Part shown: positions 1 through 9,983 of the stretch, in pieces
Layout of the letters: every line of letters begins with the position of its first letter
How positions within the stretch are numbered: the stretch's first letter is position 1
Assembly: GCF_016617615.1 (NCBI RefSeq)
Contig: NZ_JAACYA010000002.1
Coordinates: 62,001 to 126,000 of the forward strand
From: Persephonella atlantica
GTDB lineage: Bacteria; Aquificota; Aquificia; Aquificales; Hydrogenothermaceae
Direction of reading: 5' to 3'
DNA: 64,000 nt
Translations under genes and position numbers: made by a program
The notes under the pieces: model-generated
Databases searched by the model: none
Seen by the model: the letters and a program-made list of their open reading frames with translations, nothing else
Told to the model about the DNA's origin: nothing

Positions 1-1893
1 CCTTCCATCGTCAAATATTTGAAGGAATATGTTAAACACATCTGGATGGGCTTTTTCAATCTCGTCAAAAAGTATCACAGAGTAAGGTCTTCTCCTTACT
101 GCTTCCGTAAGCTGACCTCCCTCTTCGTATCCAACATATCCAGGAGGTGCTCCAACAAGTCTTGATACTGTGTGTTTCTCCATATACTCGGACATATCAA
201 ATCTTATAAGAGCCTCTTCTGTTCCAAATAGATACTCAGCAAGGGCTTTGGCTGTTTCTGTTTTACCAACACCTGTTGGACCTAAGAACATGAATACTCC
301 TATTGGTCTGTGGGTTCCTTTCAGTCCAACACTGTTTCTCCTTATGGCCTTTGATATTGCTTCTATTGCTTCGTTCTGGTCTACAACCCTCTTATGAAGC
401 TCCTCTTCTATATGGAGTAGTTTTTCTGCCTGTGATTCTGTTAGTCTTACTACAGGAATACCTGTCCATTTTGCAACCACAAGTGCTATATCTTCATCTT
501 TTACCCTTGGTTTTCTTACCTTTTTCTTTTCTTTCCACTCTGCCTTCAATGTTTCAAATTTTGCTCTCAGTTTTAGCTCTTCATCTCTCAGTTTAGCAGC
601 TTTTTCAAAATCCTGCTCCTTAGCTGCTTCTGCTTTTTCTTCCTCTATCTTTCTTATTCTCTCTTCTATTTTCTTCAGTTTTGGAGGAAGCTGCATCTCT
701 CTAATCCTTACCCATGCTCCAGCTTCATCTATCAGGTCTATTGCCTTATCTGGCAGTTGTCTGTCTGTGATGTATTTTACAGAGTAATCTACAGCTTTTT
801 CTATTGCTGTTTTTGTATAAACAACTTCATGAAACTCCTCAAATTTTTTCTTCAGTCCTATAAGTATTTTTACTGTATCTTCTGGTGTTGGCGGTTCTAC
901 TAAAACAGGCTGAAATCTTCTCTCTAATGCTCCGTCTTTTTCTATGTACTTTCTGTACTCATCTATTGTTGTTGCTCCTATTACCTGTATCTCTCCCCTT
1001 GCAAGGGCAGGTTTTAACATGTTTGATGCATCTATTGAACCTTCCGCTGCTCCTGCTCCAACAAGGGTGTGAAGCTCGTCAATAAACAGTATGATGTATG
1101 GTGCTTTCTCAAGCTCTTTCAGTATGTTTTTCAGTCTTTCTTCAAACTGCCCCCTGTATTTTGTTCCTGCAACTAAAGCCGCAAGGTCTAAAGCAACAAT
1201 TCTTTTAGATTGGAGAGGTTCTGGAACCTCCTTGTTTGCTATTCTCTGTGCAAGTCCTTCAACTATGGAAGTTTTACCTACTCCCGGCTCACCTATTAAA
1301 ACGGGGTTGTTTTTTCTTCTTCTTGACAGTATCTGTATAACTCTATCTATTTCTTTGTCTCTTCCTATAACAGGGTCTAATTTCCCTTCTCTTGCCAGTG
1401 CTGTAAGGTCTCTTGAAAATCTGTCTATATTAGGAGTTGGAACCTGTTTTACCTGTTCCTGTGGAGGAATTTCTCCCAGTATCTGGAGAATCTCTTTTCT
1501 GATAGAATACTCATCTATTCCAAATCCCCTTAGTACTCTTCCTCCCAATCCTGTTTTTTCTCTAACAATACCGATAAGTAGATGTTCAGGTCCAACAAAC
1601 TGGTGATGCAGTATTCTTGCTTCTTCCACTGCAAACTCTAAAACCCTTTTTGCATCTGGAGCAAACAGTACTTCTCCTGTATGGCTACCGTGAACCATCT
1701 GTGAAGTCAAAGTTCTTTTGACTTTGTCAATGGTCAGTCCAAATCTTGAGAGAACAAGAACAGGAATGTCTTCTTCCTCTATCAGTGAGAGGAGGAGATG
1801 CTCACTTCCTAAGTAGTTGCTTCTATAATCTAAAGCCTTTTCCCTTGCATTCAGTATTACTTTTCTTGCTCTTTCTGTAAACTTCTCAAACAT
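1..1893 (-). CDS. clpC: ATP-dependent Clp protease ATP-binding subunit ClpC (partial, C-terminal end off window)
   Basis: Hsp100 unfoldase that feeds substrates to ClpP. The reading frame is open from the ATG at 1893 to base 1, giving 631 codons; the small-AAA D2 region and C-terminus lie beyond the window. I read two N-terminal Clp_N repeats (about residues 1-145), a first Walker A GEPGVGKT near residue 200 with the LFIDELHTL Walker B, a UVR-like [14 protein letters not shown] motif in the middle domain, and a second Walker A GPTGVGKT near residue 535 followed by [10 protein letters not shown]. The UVR motif and middle-domain length favour ClpC over ClpA or ClpB. The gene is about 60 bases downstream of lolD, in the same direction, with AGGTG just ahead of the start. 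Function is from the family; identity is near certain. Confidence 0.95.
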   Translation of the reverse strand, partial: MFEKFTERARKVILNAREKALDYRSNYLGSEHLLLSLIEEEDIPVLVLSRFGLTIDKVKRTLTSQMVHGSHTGEVLFAPDAKRVLEFAVEEARILHHQFVGPEHLLIGIVREKTGLGGRVLRGFGIDEYSIRKEILQILGEIPPQEQVKQVPTPNIDRFSRDLTALAREGKLDPVIGRDKEIDRVIQILSRRRKNNPVLIGEPGVGKTSIVEGLAQRIANKEVPEPLQSKRIVALDLAALVAGTKYRGQFEERLKNILKELEKAPYIILFIDELHTLVGAGAAEGSIDASNMLKPALARGEIQVIGATTIDEYRKYIEKDGALERRFQPVLVEPPTPEDTVKILIGLKKKFEEFHEVVYTKTAIEKAVDYSVKYITDRQLPDKAIDLIDEAGAWVRIREMQLPPKLKKIEERIRKIEEEKAEAAKEQDFEKAAKLRDEELKLRAKFETLKAEWKEKKKVRKPRVKDEDIALVVAKWTGIPVVRLTESQAEKLLHIEEELHKRVVDQNEAIEAISKAIRRNSVGLKGTHRPIGVFMFLGPTGVGKTETAKALAEYLFGTEEALIRFDMSEYMEKHTVSRLVGAPPGYVGYEEGGQLTEAVRRRPYSVILFDEIEKAHPDVFNIFLQIFDDGR

Positions 1894-1953
1894 ATCTAAA
1901 CACCTCTATTTTTTTCTAAAATTCCTGTTTAATATATACATAAATCAAATTTT

Positions 1954-2622
1954 TCAAGACTGCACTATTCCATCTTTTAGATAAACTATTCTACTGCAAT
2001 ATTCTGCCACTTCCCTGTCGTGGGTGGCAATGACCATAGTCACATTATTTTTTTCATTCAGTTCCTTTAAAAGATTCATAACTATTTCCGTATTCCTGCT
2101 ATCCAGGTTACCTGTAGGTTCATCTGCAAGTATTATATCAGGATTGTTCACAACAGCTCTTGCTATAGCAACCCTCTGCTGCTCTCCCCCTGAAAGCTGC
2201 GAAGGTTTATGGTCTAATCTCTTTTCCAGACCCAGTCTTTCAAGTATCCTTTCGGCTTTTTCCCTTGCTTTCTCCTTACTATAAATTTGAATAGGAATCA
2301 TTACATTTTCAAGTGCAGTAAATTCAGGTAAAAGATAATGAAACTGGAATACAAACCCTATATGTTTATTTCTAAACCGTGCAAGACTTTTTTCTTTCAG
2401 TGAAAATATGTCCTGACCATTTACCAATACCTTTCCTTCTGTTGGAACATCAATACCCCCCAAAATGTGAAGAAGTGTGCTTTTCCCTGAACCAGAAGGA
2501 CCCATAAGGGCAACCATTTCTCCCTTTTTTATAGACAGATTAATTCCTCTCAATGCTTCAATGTAGGAGCCTTCTAAGAAGTAATGCTTTATGAGATTTT
2601 GTGTCTTTATAACCTCACTCAT
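1954..2622 (-). CDS. lolD: Lipoprotein-releasing ABC transporter ATPase LolD-like
   Basis: ATPase of a LolCDE/MacB-type system that extracts lipoproteins from the inner membrane. From the chosen ATG it has 222 residues: Walker A GPSGSGKST at 41-49, a Q-loop near 93, signature LSGGEQQR at 143-150, and Walker B ILADEP at 164-169 followed by TGNLD. An in-frame start 12 codons upstream exists, but alignment with LolD favours MSEVIKT. The start lies inside the end of the permease gene, an 8-base overlap, so the two are translationally coupled. MacB or FtsE-type exporters share these motifs; the adjacent LolC/E permease supports Lol. Confidence 0.9.
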   Translation of the reverse strand: MSEVIKTQNLIKHYFLEGSYIEALRGINLSIKKGEMVALMGPSGSGKSTLLHILGGIDVPTEGKVLVNGQDIFSLKEKSLARFRNKHIGFVFQFHYLLPEFTALENVMIPIQIYSKEKAREKAERILERLGLEKRLDHKPSQLSGGEQQRVAIARAVVNNPDIILADEPTGNLDSRNTEIVMNLLKELNEKNNVTMVIATHDREVAEYCSRIVYLKDGIVQS

Positions 2623-3826
2623 ATCTGAGAACCTCAGCTGGAACGTCTTTTGAGGCAAAATACGCTGGAATTAATGAAGAGATAAAGCATATCAAAAGTG
2701 ACGATATAAAAACAGATAACATATCAACAATTGATGTTTTTAGGGGAAGATATTCAATCATATAAACCTCTGGGTTGAGTTTTACAAGATGGTATGTATC
2801 TGTGATATATATAATTCCAGCACCGATTAGTGTTCCTGATAATGTTCCTGTTATGCCGATAAGCATACCTTGCCAGAGGAATACTTTCAGTATGAAATTA
2901 CTGTCTGCTCCAACTGTTTTTAGTATGGCTATATCTTTTCTTTTTTCCCTTGCTTTTGTTATAAGCAGACTTGATACATTAAATGAGGCAACCAATACTA
3001 TCAGGGCAATAACTAAAAACATAGCAAGTTTCTCAAGCTGCAGAGCCTGAAAGAGGCTTTTATTCAGATCTGTCCACGAGCGAGTAATGTAAGGATATGA
3101 TATGTATTTTGACAGCTCTTTTTTGACTATATCTGCTCTGTAAGGGTCTTTTAGTTTCAGCTGAATTCCGGTGATGCTATCTCCCATATCAAAAAACTTT
3201 TGTGCTTCTTTTAGCTTCATCTGAACAAATGTTGAATCATACTCATACATACCAAACTCAACTATTCCTCCCACATAAACCCTTTTAACTTTAGGTAAAA
3301 AGCCGAGAGGTGTTTTTTTCCCAAAGGGAGACATAATATTAAAGGAATCTCCAACCCATAAATCCAGAGCAGCTGCAACATCTTTACCTATGAGAACATG
3401 ATTGGGTTTTTTCAAGTTATCATAACTTCCAGCTATAACTTTTTCATTTAACTTCATAATATTTTTATCTTTATCAGGATTAACCCCTCTAATATTTACA
3501 GATTTAACATTTCCCCCTTTTGATGCTAAAGCCTGAGAGAAAACGAAGGGCTGATAAGCAACAATCTCTTTATTATCAGAAAAATACTCGTAAAGTTTTT
3601 TGTATTCAGTAAACTTACCTGTTATCTTAAATATAACAATGTGGGGGGAGGTTTCTAAAATCTTCTCCTTCAGACCCCACTGAAACCCACTCATTACAGC
3701 AAGGGTTATCAAAAGGGCTGAAACACCTACAGTAATACCGATAAAAGAGATTACTGTCATAAAGGACAAAGCCCGAGACTTTAAGGAAAACAGATACCTT
3801 AGGGCTATTTTTACATATAGAGGCAT
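2615..3826 (-). CDS. lolC: Lipoprotein-releasing permease, LolC/LolE family
   Basis: Inner-membrane permease of the lipoprotein release system. About 403 residues: one N-terminal membrane segment (about 20-45), a large periplasmic MacB-like domain (about 50-265), then three membrane segments in the C-terminal FtsX-like domain with the typical KTVGAD motif near residue 320. The ATG at 3826 is chosen because GAGAG sits just upstream and the product then begins MPLYVKIALRYLFS, as in the family; a 12-residue longer frame exists. Only one permease gene is seen, so a LolC/E (LolF-like) homodimer with LolD is likely. The start is 10 bases after the CBS gene's stop, in one operon. Confidence 0.88.
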   Translation of the reverse strand: MPLYVKIALRYLFSLKSRALSFMTVISFIGITVGVSALLITLAVMSGFQWGLKEKILETSPHIVIFKITGKFTEYKKLYEYFSDNKEIVAYQPFVFSQALASKGGNVKSVNIRGVNPDKDKNIMKLNEKVIAGSYDNLKKPNHVLIGKDVAAALDLWVGDSFNIMSPFGKKTPLGFLPKVKRVYVGGIVEFGMYEYDSTFVQMKLKEAQKFFDMGDSITGIQLKLKDPYRADIVKKELSKYISYPYITRSWTDLNKSLFQALQLEKLAMFLVIALIVLVASFNVSSLLITKAREKRKDIAILKTVGADSNFILKVFLWQGMLIGITGTLSGTLIGAGIIYITDTYHLVKLNPEVYMIEYLPLKTSIVDMLSVFISSLLICFISSLIPAYFASKDVPAEVLRYE

Positions 3827-3836
3827 TTTTATCTCT

Positions 3837-4220
3837 CTAATTTCTAATAAATATGCTTTCAATAATATCGGTCATAGATATAATTCCTATGAGATTGTCA
3901 TTTTCTAAAACTAATAATCTTTTCACATTAAAGTTTATCATCATTCTCGCTGCATATTTGATTTCTACATTAGGAGAGATGTAAAGGGCAGGTTTTACTG
4001 CAACGTCGTACACATTTAGTAGTTCAATGTCTCCTTCCTCCTGGTAAATGGCTTTTAGTATACTTGTGTAAGTTATTATTCCGTAAGTGTCATTCTGGTG
4101 CTGTTTTTCTACAATCAGAGCCTTTACTCCACTTTCTTTCATTTTCTTGATTGCGTCTTTTAAACTTGCAAAGGGCGATATCATTAATACATCCTTTTGC
4201 ATTATGTCTTTAACTATCAT
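3837..4220 (-). CDS. CBS-domain pair protein
   Basis: A 127-residue soluble protein made of two CBS motifs (about 1-62 and 66-127), with the typical start MIVKDIMQKDVLMI and the second-motif ending GIISMTDIIESI. Such Bateman modules bind adenosyl ligands (AMP, ATP, SAM) and regulate partners. No catalytic domain is attached. It sits 13 bases downstream of the PII-like gene and just upstream of lolC, in the same direction. Position next to the DUF1538 transporter and PII-like gene suggests an energy sensor for that transporter, but this is inference. Confidence 0.85.
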   Translation of the reverse strand: MIVKDIMQKDVLMISPFASLKDAIKKMKESGVKALIVEKQHQNDTYGIITYTSILKAIYQEEGDIELLNVYDVAVKPALYISPNVEIKYAARMMINFNVKRLLVLENDNLIGIISMTDIIESIFIRN

Positions 4221-4233
4221 GATTTTCCCTCCA

Positions 4234-4581
4234 TTATATTTCTTCTTCTATCTGGTGCTGAAACTTCATGTATTCTTCTCTGTTAATACCTGATAAATGT
4301 TCAATAGGTATAGTAAAAGCAATACCTCTATCTTCTTTTTCTAACTGAAGTTCATTGTTTAGAGCTTTCAAAACCTTTAAAGCCAACTTCTTCTCCAATG
4401 CAAAAATAAGAACAGTTTCCCTCCCTTCGTAGGTAAGGCCAAAAAAGGTTTTTTTCTCTTTCAGACCTATTCCCGTTCCATGAAGTATAGTAACTCCTCC
4501 AGCTCCTGAATTTCTTGCTACTTCTATTGCTTTTTCTTCCAATTCTTCAGAAACTATGGCCACCAATAGGGAAAATTTCAT
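4234..4581 (-). CDS. PII-like (GlnB-fold) regulatory protein
   Basis: A 115-residue protein with a PII-type ferredoxin-like fold: an N-terminal strand MKFSLLVAIVSEE, a helix, then AGGVTILHGTGIG, which resembles the GxGxTxxxGxG segment before the T-loop in PII proteins. The T-loop region is short and lacks the uridylylated Tyr of GlnB. It starts 5 bases after the DUF1538 gene. Genes of this kind are often found next to transporters they gate (compare SbtB with the bicarbonate transporter SbtA). A role as gate or sensor for the DUF1538 protein is inference; the ligand is unknown. Confidence 0.75.
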   Translation of the reverse strand: MKFSLLVAIVSEELEEKAIEVARNSGAGGVTILHGTGIGLKEKKTFFGLTYEGRETVLIFALEKKLALKVLKALNNELQLEKEDRGIAFTIPIEHLSGINREEYMKFQHQIEEEI

Positions 4582-4585
4582 CTTT

Positions 4586-6085
4586 TCACCTCCCTACTTT
4601 TTTCAAAAATAGCTCTGCAAGTATCCCGTATCCCATGACTGTTATCATAGGGAACAAAGAAGCAAAAGCAATCAGACCAAAACCATCAACTAAGGGGTTT
4701 CTATCAGGTATATTTGAGGCAAGTCCCAGACCTAAAGCAGCAACCAAAGGAACAGTCACGGTAGAAGTTGTAACACCTCCACTATCATAAGCTATAGGGA
4801 TAATATACCTTGGAGCAAAGTATGTAAGTAGTATAACAAATATATATCCAACTATTATGTAGTGATGTATAGAGTCCCCTGAAACTATTCTATAACACCC
4901 TAAAGCAATCCCTATGGCAACTCCTATAGCGACAAAAAGTCTGAGTATGAAGCTATTGATTCTCCCTTCACTAACCTCTTGTGCTTTCAGTGCAACGGCA
5001 ATCAACGCAGGCTCTGCCATAGTTGTTGAAAATCCTATAAGAAAACCAAACAGATATATCAAGAATGTGTTCCCTGATTGGGTGAGCTGAAAAGCCATAG
5101 TTTCACCCAAAGGGAAAAGTCCCATATCAAGACCAACAATAAAAGCATATAGTCCCAAAATCACCAGAATAATACCTGTGAATATCTTTCTTTTGTGGGG
5201 AACAGATTTTTTTATCACAAAGTACTGGAAGAAAAATATAACTGCTAATATAGGAAAAATGTCTTTCATGACGCCTAACAAATCCAATATAAGCTCAACT
5301 GCCCAGTGGGGCTCGTGCTCAGAGTAGTTTACTGTTTCAACAGGTAGTTCTGAAAAAACCGCCTTTGTAGAAGTCTCACTGAAAAAATAAACCAATATAC
5401 CGTACAACTGAACGAAAATCATGGGAGTAAGAGATGCAAATGCTATGAGTCCAAAACCATCTATTACAGGATTCCTACCTTTAATACTGGAGGCAAGACC
5501 TATTCCAAGAGCAGTAACCAATGGAACTGTTACCGTTGAAGTTGTTACTCCACCGCTGTCGTATGCAAGACCCACAATTTCTGGAGGGGCAAAAAATGTT
5601 ATTAAAACAACAATCACATATCCAAATATTATGTACCAGTGGATAGGATGGCCTAATATTATCCTTAAAACCCCTATTACTATTGCTGTACCTACAGAAA
5701 ATGCTACAGTTATCCTTAACCACAGGCTGTCAATTCTTCCTTCCGATATAACTTGTGCTTTGTCAGCTATGGCTATTAATGCAGGTTCAGCAATAGTTGT
5801 TGAAAATCCTATCAAAAAAGCAAAGAGTAATAACCAAAACAAAGACCCCTTTTTAGCAAACTCATTTGCTAAATTCTCACCTAAAGGAAATATTCCTGTT
5901 TCCAATCCCTGTATAAAAATAGCAAGTCCCACAGCAACAATAGACAATCCTAAAACTAAAGAAAACAGATTTTCAGGCAGCTGTTGAAGAATAACTAATT
6001 GGAAAAAAGCAATAACAACAATAATAGGTGCTAAATCTCTTAGGGAATCTTTTAGAAGGGAAAAAAATATCTTTATTTGCTCCAA
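4586..6085 (-). CDS. Fused tandem DUF1538 membrane transporter
   Basis: A 499-residue polytopic membrane protein built of two homologous halves (about 1-245 and 260-499). Both halves carry PLGE, then GFSTT[IM]AEPALIA, and later [16 protein letters not shown] followed by [11 protein letters not shown]. In many bacteria the two DUF1538 units are separate genes; as I recall, a paired set (UmpA/UmpB) from Halomonas was reported as a cation/proton antiporter. Here they are one chain. The duplicated AEPALIA and [14 protein letters not shown] motifs probably form a symmetric ion path. It heads the leftward operon with the PII-like and CBS genes. The substrate cannot be read from sequence. Confidence 0.85.
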   Translation of the reverse strand: MEQIKIFFSLLKDSLRDLAPIIVVIAFFQLVILQQLPENLFSLVLGLSIVAVGLAIFIQGLETGIFPLGENLANEFAKKGSLFWLLLFAFLIGFSTTIAEPALIAIADKAQVISEGRIDSLWLRITVAFSVGTAIVIGVLRIILGHPIHWYIIFGYVIVVLITFFAPPEIVGLAYDSGGVTTSTVTVPLVTALGIGLASSIKGRNPVIDGFGLIAFASLTPMIFVQLYGILVYFFSETSTKAVFSELPVETVNYSEHEPHWAVELILDLLGVMKDIFPILAVIFFFQYFVIKKSVPHKRKIFTGIILVILGLYAFIVGLDMGLFPLGETMAFQLTQSGNTFLIYLFGFLIGFSTTMAEPALIAVALKAQEVSEGRINSFILRLFVAIGVAIGIALGCYRIVSGDSIHHYIIVGYIFVILLTYFAPRYIIPIAYDSGGVTTSTVTVPLVAALGLGLASNIPDRNPLVDGFGLIAFASLFPMITVMGYGILAELFLKKVGR

Positions 6086-6130
6086 ACTTTATCCTATACT
6101 TACTAAATACTCTTTAATTATGCTTTTTGC

Positions 6131-6136
6131 TATAAT
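6131..6136 (+). promoter_or_regulatory. -10 box of a likely purT promoter
   Basis: An exact TATAAT lies 33 bases before the purT start. No convincing -35 box is seen at the right distance, so this is a weak call. The GAGAGG ribosome site of purT follows at about 6156-6162. Confidence 0.45.
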
Positions 6137-6169
6137 TTAGATTATACAACAATCTGAGAGGTTGCCTCA

Positions 6170-7351
6170 ATGATTATAGGAACGCCCCTATCCCACAATG
6201 CAACAAAGATACTTCTTCTTGGAAGTGGAGAGTTAGGAAAAGAGTTTACGATAGAAGCCTTGAGGCTTGGCATTGAGGTAATAGCTGTTGACAGCTATGA
6301 AAATGCCCCTGCCCAGCAGGTTGCTCAGCGTTCTTATGTGATAGATATGAAAAATGGTGAGCAGATTAAAAATATTGTCTACAGAGAAAAGCCTGACTTT
6401 ATTGTTCCAGAAATAGAGGCCATAGATACGCTGATGCTACTTGAACTTGAAAAAGAAGGCTTTAACGTTATACCTTCTGCAAAGGCAACAAATTACACGA
6501 TGAACAGGATAGGAATAAGGAGACTTGCTGCTGAAGAGGTAGGATTGAAGACCTCTGCATACAGATTTGCTTCAGACATAGAAAGTTATAAAAAAGCCAT
6601 CAAAGAGATAGGACTTCCTGCTGTTGTAAAACCTGTTATGAGCTCCTCCGGTAAGGGACAGAGCATAGTCAGAGAAGAAAGTCAGATTGAAAAAGCGTGG
6701 TTCTATGCTCAGGAGAATGCAAGGGGAAAAGGTGGAGAGGTAATTATTGAGGAATTTATTGATTTTGACTTTGAGATAACACTACTTACAGTGAGAACAA
6801 AAAATCAGGGAACACTGTTTTGCGAACCTATCGGACACATTCAGGTAGACGGAGATTACCATGAAAGCTGGCAACCTCAACCTATGAGCCCTGTCGCACT
6901 TGAAAAGGCAAAGGATATTGCAAAAAAGATAACAGATGCTTTGGGGGGATACGGTATTTTTGGGTGTGAGCTGTTTGTAAAAGGAGATGAAGTTTATTTT
7001 AATGAAATATCCCCAAGACCTCACGATACAGGAATGGTCACTATGATTTCACAGAACATGTCAGAGTTTGAGATACATCTCAGGGCTATATTGGGACTTC
7101 CGATAGATATAAAGATGATTGCTCCTGCAGGAGCATCTTACTGCTTCCATGCATCTGACTGGGGAGTGGCGCCTTCATATGAAGGCTTAGAAAAAGCTCT
7201 CTCTATGCCTGACACAAAAATAAGAATATTTGGTAAACCTACAACAAGACCTAAAAGAAGAATGGGAGTAGCCCTTGCCACTGGTCAGACGATTGAGGAA
7301 GCAAGGGAAAAAGCTAAAAAGGCTGCCCAGTTTATAAAGGTGATAGAATGA
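6170..7351 (+). CDS. purT: Formate-dependent phosphoribosylglycinamide formyltransferase PurT
   Basis: ATP-grasp enzyme that makes formyl-GAR from GAR, formate and ATP in purine synthesis. 393 residues, the usual family length. The N-terminal Rossmann-like part has [11 protein letters not shown], then the ATP-grasp core with [29 protein letters not shown] and the metal-binding segment [16 protein letters not shown]. The GAR-binding region is intact. Use of PurT means formate is the one-carbon source for this step. Its stop overlaps the next start by 4 bases (ATGA). purH, the later formylation and cyclisation step, is nearby but opposite. Confidence 0.95.
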   Translation: MIIGTPLSHNATKILLLGSGELGKEFTIEALRLGIEVIAVDSYENAPAQQVAQRSYVIDMKNGEQIKNIVYREKPDFIVPEIEAIDTLMLLELEKEGFNVIPSAKATNYTMNRIGIRRLAAEEVGLKTSAYRFASDIESYKKAIKEIGLPAVVKPVMSSSGKGQSIVREESQIEKAWFYAQENARGKGGEVIIEEFIDFDFEITLLTVRTKNQGTLFCEPIGHIQVDGDYHESWQPQPMSPVALEKAKDIAKKITDALGGYGIFGCELFVKGDEVYFNEISPRPHDTGMVTMISQNMSEFEIHLRAILGLPIDIKMIAPAGASYCFHASDWGVAPSYEGLEKALSMPDTKIRIFGKPTTRPKRRMGVALATGQTIEEAREKAKKAAQFIKVIE

Positions 7352-7731
7352 AAAAAGGATTATTCCTTGTTGCTATCTTAATAATTGCTGGCTTTCTGCT
7401 ATTCTGGGTTTATAGATTATTCTTATCTCCAGAAAGAATTAATATCATTGGTAGAACCATAGAAACAACAATCGGCTTTGACAACGGTGTAGTGGAGTTT
7501 TACAGCGGGGGAGTACTGGTAAAAAGATTTTTAAAGGTGGAAAAACTTACAACAGCCAAAGGCACTTATGAAAAGCAGACAAGACCTTACAGATTTGGTT
7601 ATGGTTACATAGATAAAAACTTAGATGGAGTTTTAAACAAAGATGAAAAAAAGTTAGGGAAGGTTTATTTTGAGATACCTTCCCCAAGGGATTACATATA
7701 TTACGATGCAAAGGTCATTCCAGAAGAGTAA
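7348..7731 (+). CDS. Membrane-anchored hypothetical protein with one EF-hand-like loop
   Basis: 127 residues with an N-terminal membrane segment or uncleaved signal (about 5-25, [18 protein letters not shown]) and a beta-rich extracytoplasmic part. A calcium-loop-like segment [12 protein letters not shown] occurs near residues 91-102. It is coupled to purT by the ATGA overlap, though nothing suggests a purine role. I do not recognise the family. The EF-hand-like loop could be a real metal site or a chance DxNxDG pattern; there is only one. Confidence 0.7.
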   Translation: MKKGLFLVAILIIAGFLLFWVYRLFLSPERINIIGRTIETTIGFDNGVVEFYSGGVLVKRFLKVEKLTTAKGTYEKQTRPYRFGYGYIDKNLDGVLNKDEKKLGKVYFEIPSPRDYIYYDAKVIPEE

Positions 7732-8088
7732 TTATTTCATGTATTTCCTGAACAGAGCATTTCTCTCATCAAGACATCTGTTTATCTCATCAAGGACTTT
7801 TTGTTTACACTCGTCCTCATCAAAGCAAAAACCATTATCCTGATACTCTTTTAGCATATCCCACATCACCTGTCCTTCACACTGTTTCCACACCTTCCTG
7901 TAATCTTTACCTTCAGCAGTTTTTAGACATTTTTCCATTCGGGAGACATAATTTCTGCATTCTTTCTTAACCTTCAGGGTTTCCTGCTTTTTTGTTTCTG
8001 TTGTTTTAACCGAATTTTGAGAAGAAACTGCACAGCTAACTCCCCATAAAAAAGCAACACCCAAAAATAAAAGCAGTAATTTCCTCAT
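7732..8088 (-). CDS. Exported small Cys-containing hypothetical protein
   Basis: 118 residues with a clear Sec signal peptide (KLLLLFLGVAFLWG). The signal ends WGVSC, but the residue three before Cys19 is Gly, so a lipoprotein site is doubtful. The mature part is charged, mostly helical, and has paired cysteines (CRNYVSRMEKC, CEGQ, CFDEDEC and CLDE), suggesting disulfides in the periplasm. It converges with the preceding gene with no gap. No family recognised. Confidence 0.7.
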   Translation of the reverse strand: MRKLLLLFLGVAFLWGVSCAVSSQNSVKTTETKKQETLKVKKECRNYVSRMEKCLKTAEGKDYRKVWKQCEGQVMWDMLKEYQDNGFCFDEDECKQKVLDEINRCLDERNALFRKYMK

Positions 8089-8160
8089 AACACACCCCAG
8101 TTAGTTTTTACTTACCAAACTAAAAGCATTCACAATAAAAAACATTAATCTAAATCAATT

Positions 8161-9708
8161 TTAATGTTTAAAATGTCTCATCCCTGTGAATACCATGGCT
8201 ATGCCGTGCTCGTTTGCTGCCTGAATTACTTCAGGGTCTCTTATAGACCCTCCCGGCTGTATAACAGCCTTTATTCCGTGTTTTGCTGCTTCGTCAATGC
8301 TGTCTCTGAACGGAAAAAAGGCTTCCGAAGCAAGAACAGCTCCTTCGAGGGAAAGACCAAACTCTTTTGCCTTTTTTACTGCTGTTTCAAGACTGTCAAC
8401 TCTTGAGGTCTGGCCGGGACCAATGCCAACAGTAGCTTTATTCTTTGCTATTACTACAGAGTTTGACTTGACGTGCTTTACTACCTTCCACGCAAACAAA
8501 AGGTCTTCCACTTCTTCAGGTGAAGGCTCTCTTTCTGTAACGACCTTCCATTCTTCATAAAGCCTCAGGTCTCTATCCTGAATAAGCATACCGCCAGATA
8601 TTCTTCTAAAGTCAAGACCTGCTGAAGAGCTTTCAAAGTTTTTTACCTTTACCAGTCTGAGATTTTTCTTTTTCCCTGTAAGATATTCAAATGCATCTTC
8701 CTCAAAATCTGGAGCTACTATAACCTCAAGGAAAATCTCAGTGAGAAGTCTGGCCGTTTCAATGTTTACAGCTTTATTAAATGCAACAATTCCACCAAAA
8801 GCAGATTTTGGGTCTCTTGAAAGGGCTTCTTTATAAGCCTCAGGCTGGCTTTCCCTGACTGCTACACCACAGGGATTGTTATGTTTTACAATCACACAGG
8901 TAGGAGCATCAAACTCCTTTACAAGATTAACAGCTGCTTCAACATCTAAATAGTTGTTATATGACATCTCCTTGCCGTGTAAAACCTCACTTTCTGCCAC
9001 AGAAAAGCCATCACTTTCAACAGGAGAAACATACAAAGATGCTTCCTGATGGGGATTTTCTCCATATCTGAGCTTTGATTTTTTCCTTAAGGGAACAGAA
9101 AGCTCGTCAGGAAATTTCTCATTTATGCCAAACTTTTCATTTAAAACAGCAGATATGATACTGTCGTAAAGGGCAGTGTGTCTAAAAGCTTTCAGGGCAA
9201 GCTTTCTTCTCGTCTGAAGGTCTATCTCCCCTTTTTCCTTTAGCATTGATACAACATAACTGTAATCTTCAGGGTCTACAACAATGGTAACAAACTTATG
9301 ATTTTTAGCAGAAGCTCTGACCATTGCAGGACCTCCAATATCAATGTTTTCAATTATCTCGTCTAATTCTGCTCCTTTTCTGACTGTTTCCTCAAAGGGA
9401 TAAAGATTTATAGCAACTATATCTATGGGAACTATTCCAAGCTCTTCTAACTGCTTCATATATTCAGGATTATCCCTGACAGCTAAAAGCCCACCGTGGA
9501 TTTTTGGATGGAGTGTTTTTACCCTTCCACCCATAATCTCAGGAAATCCTGTAATTTCTGAAACTTCAATAACAGAGATACCATTTTCCCTTAAAACTTT
9601 AGCTGTTCCTGAAGATGAAACTATTTCATAACCTAAATCCTGAAGTTCTTTAGCAAACTCAACAACACCTGTTTTGTCAGAAACTGAAATGAGAGCTCTT
9701 TTTTTCAT
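8161..9708 (-). CDS. purH: Bifunctional AICAR formyltransferase / IMP cyclohydrolase PurH
   Basis: Catalyses the last two steps of IMP synthesis. 515 residues, full length. The N-terminal MGS-like IMP cyclohydrolase domain (about 1-195) has SVSDKTGVVEFAKEL and GGRVKTLHPKIHGG. The C-terminal AICAR transformylase domain has RYGENPHQEA, the catalytic VKHNNPCGVA with its Lys-His pair, and SDAFFPF-like SEAFFPFRDSID. It is followed at its start side by a small membrane protein gene in the same direction (15 bases). Confidence 0.96.
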   Translation of the reverse strand: MKKRALISVSDKTGVVEFAKELQDLGYEIVSSSGTAKVLRENGISVIEVSEITGFPEIMGGRVKTLHPKIHGGLLAVRDNPEYMKQLEELGIVPIDIVAINLYPFEETVRKGAELDEIIENIDIGGPAMVRASAKNHKFVTIVVDPEDYSYVVSMLKEKGEIDLQTRRKLALKAFRHTALYDSIISAVLNEKFGINEKFPDELSVPLRKKSKLRYGENPHQEASLYVSPVESDGFSVAESEVLHGKEMSYNNYLDVEAAVNLVKEFDAPTCVIVKHNNPCGVAVRESQPEAYKEALSRDPKSAFGGIVAFNKAVNIETARLLTEIFLEVIVAPDFEEDAFEYLTGKKKNLRLVKVKNFESSSAGLDFRRISGGMLIQDRDLRLYEEWKVVTEREPSPEEVEDLLFAWKVVKHVKSNSVVIAKNKATVGIGPGQTSRVDSLETAVKKAKEFGLSLEGAVLASEAFFPFRDSIDEAAKHGIKAVIQPGGSIRDPEVIQAANEHGIAMVFTGMRHFKH

Positions 9709-9723
9709 TTTTCCTCCTCAATC

Positions 9724-9930
9724 TTAATTTTTAAAAAAGAAGTAATAAATCAAAAAGGCCGAAAATAAACCCATAGATACTATCCCAACCTCTGCAACGA
9801 ACAGAAAAGAGTTGTTCAATTTTAGCAGAAATTTATCAAACAAAAATGCCAGAAACGGAAGAAACATAAGTCCTGTCAGTATGAGAATAACAATAAATGG
9901 ATTTTTCCTTTTTTTCTCCATTCTCTCCAT
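9724..9930 (-). CDS. Small two-pass membrane protein
   Basis: 68 residues with two hydrophobic helices (about 13-32 and 42-65) and a positively charged N-terminus (MERMEKKRKNP), implying both ends in the cytoplasm. GAGGGG precedes the ATG. It lies 15 bases upstream of purH in the same direction and is probably cotranscribed. No recognised family and no function proposed. Confidence 0.6.
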   Translation of the reverse strand: MERMEKKRKNPFIVILILTGLMFLPFLAFLFDKFLLKLNNSFLFVAEVGIVSMGLFSAFLIYYFFFKN

Positions 9931-9983
9931 CTAACCCCTCTTTATTGTAAAATAATGTTGTCAAAATATTTCAGGAGGTATCA

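Noticed and set aside
5421-5987. A 188-residue plus-strand ORF inside the DUF1538 gene
   Set aside because: It is antisense to conserved motifs of the transporter; open frames here result from its Gly/Ile/Val-rich codons.
7732-8088. Lipoprotein assignment for the 118-residue exported protein
   Set aside because: The residue three before the Cys is Gly, which does not fit the lipobox; a normal signal peptide is the safer call.
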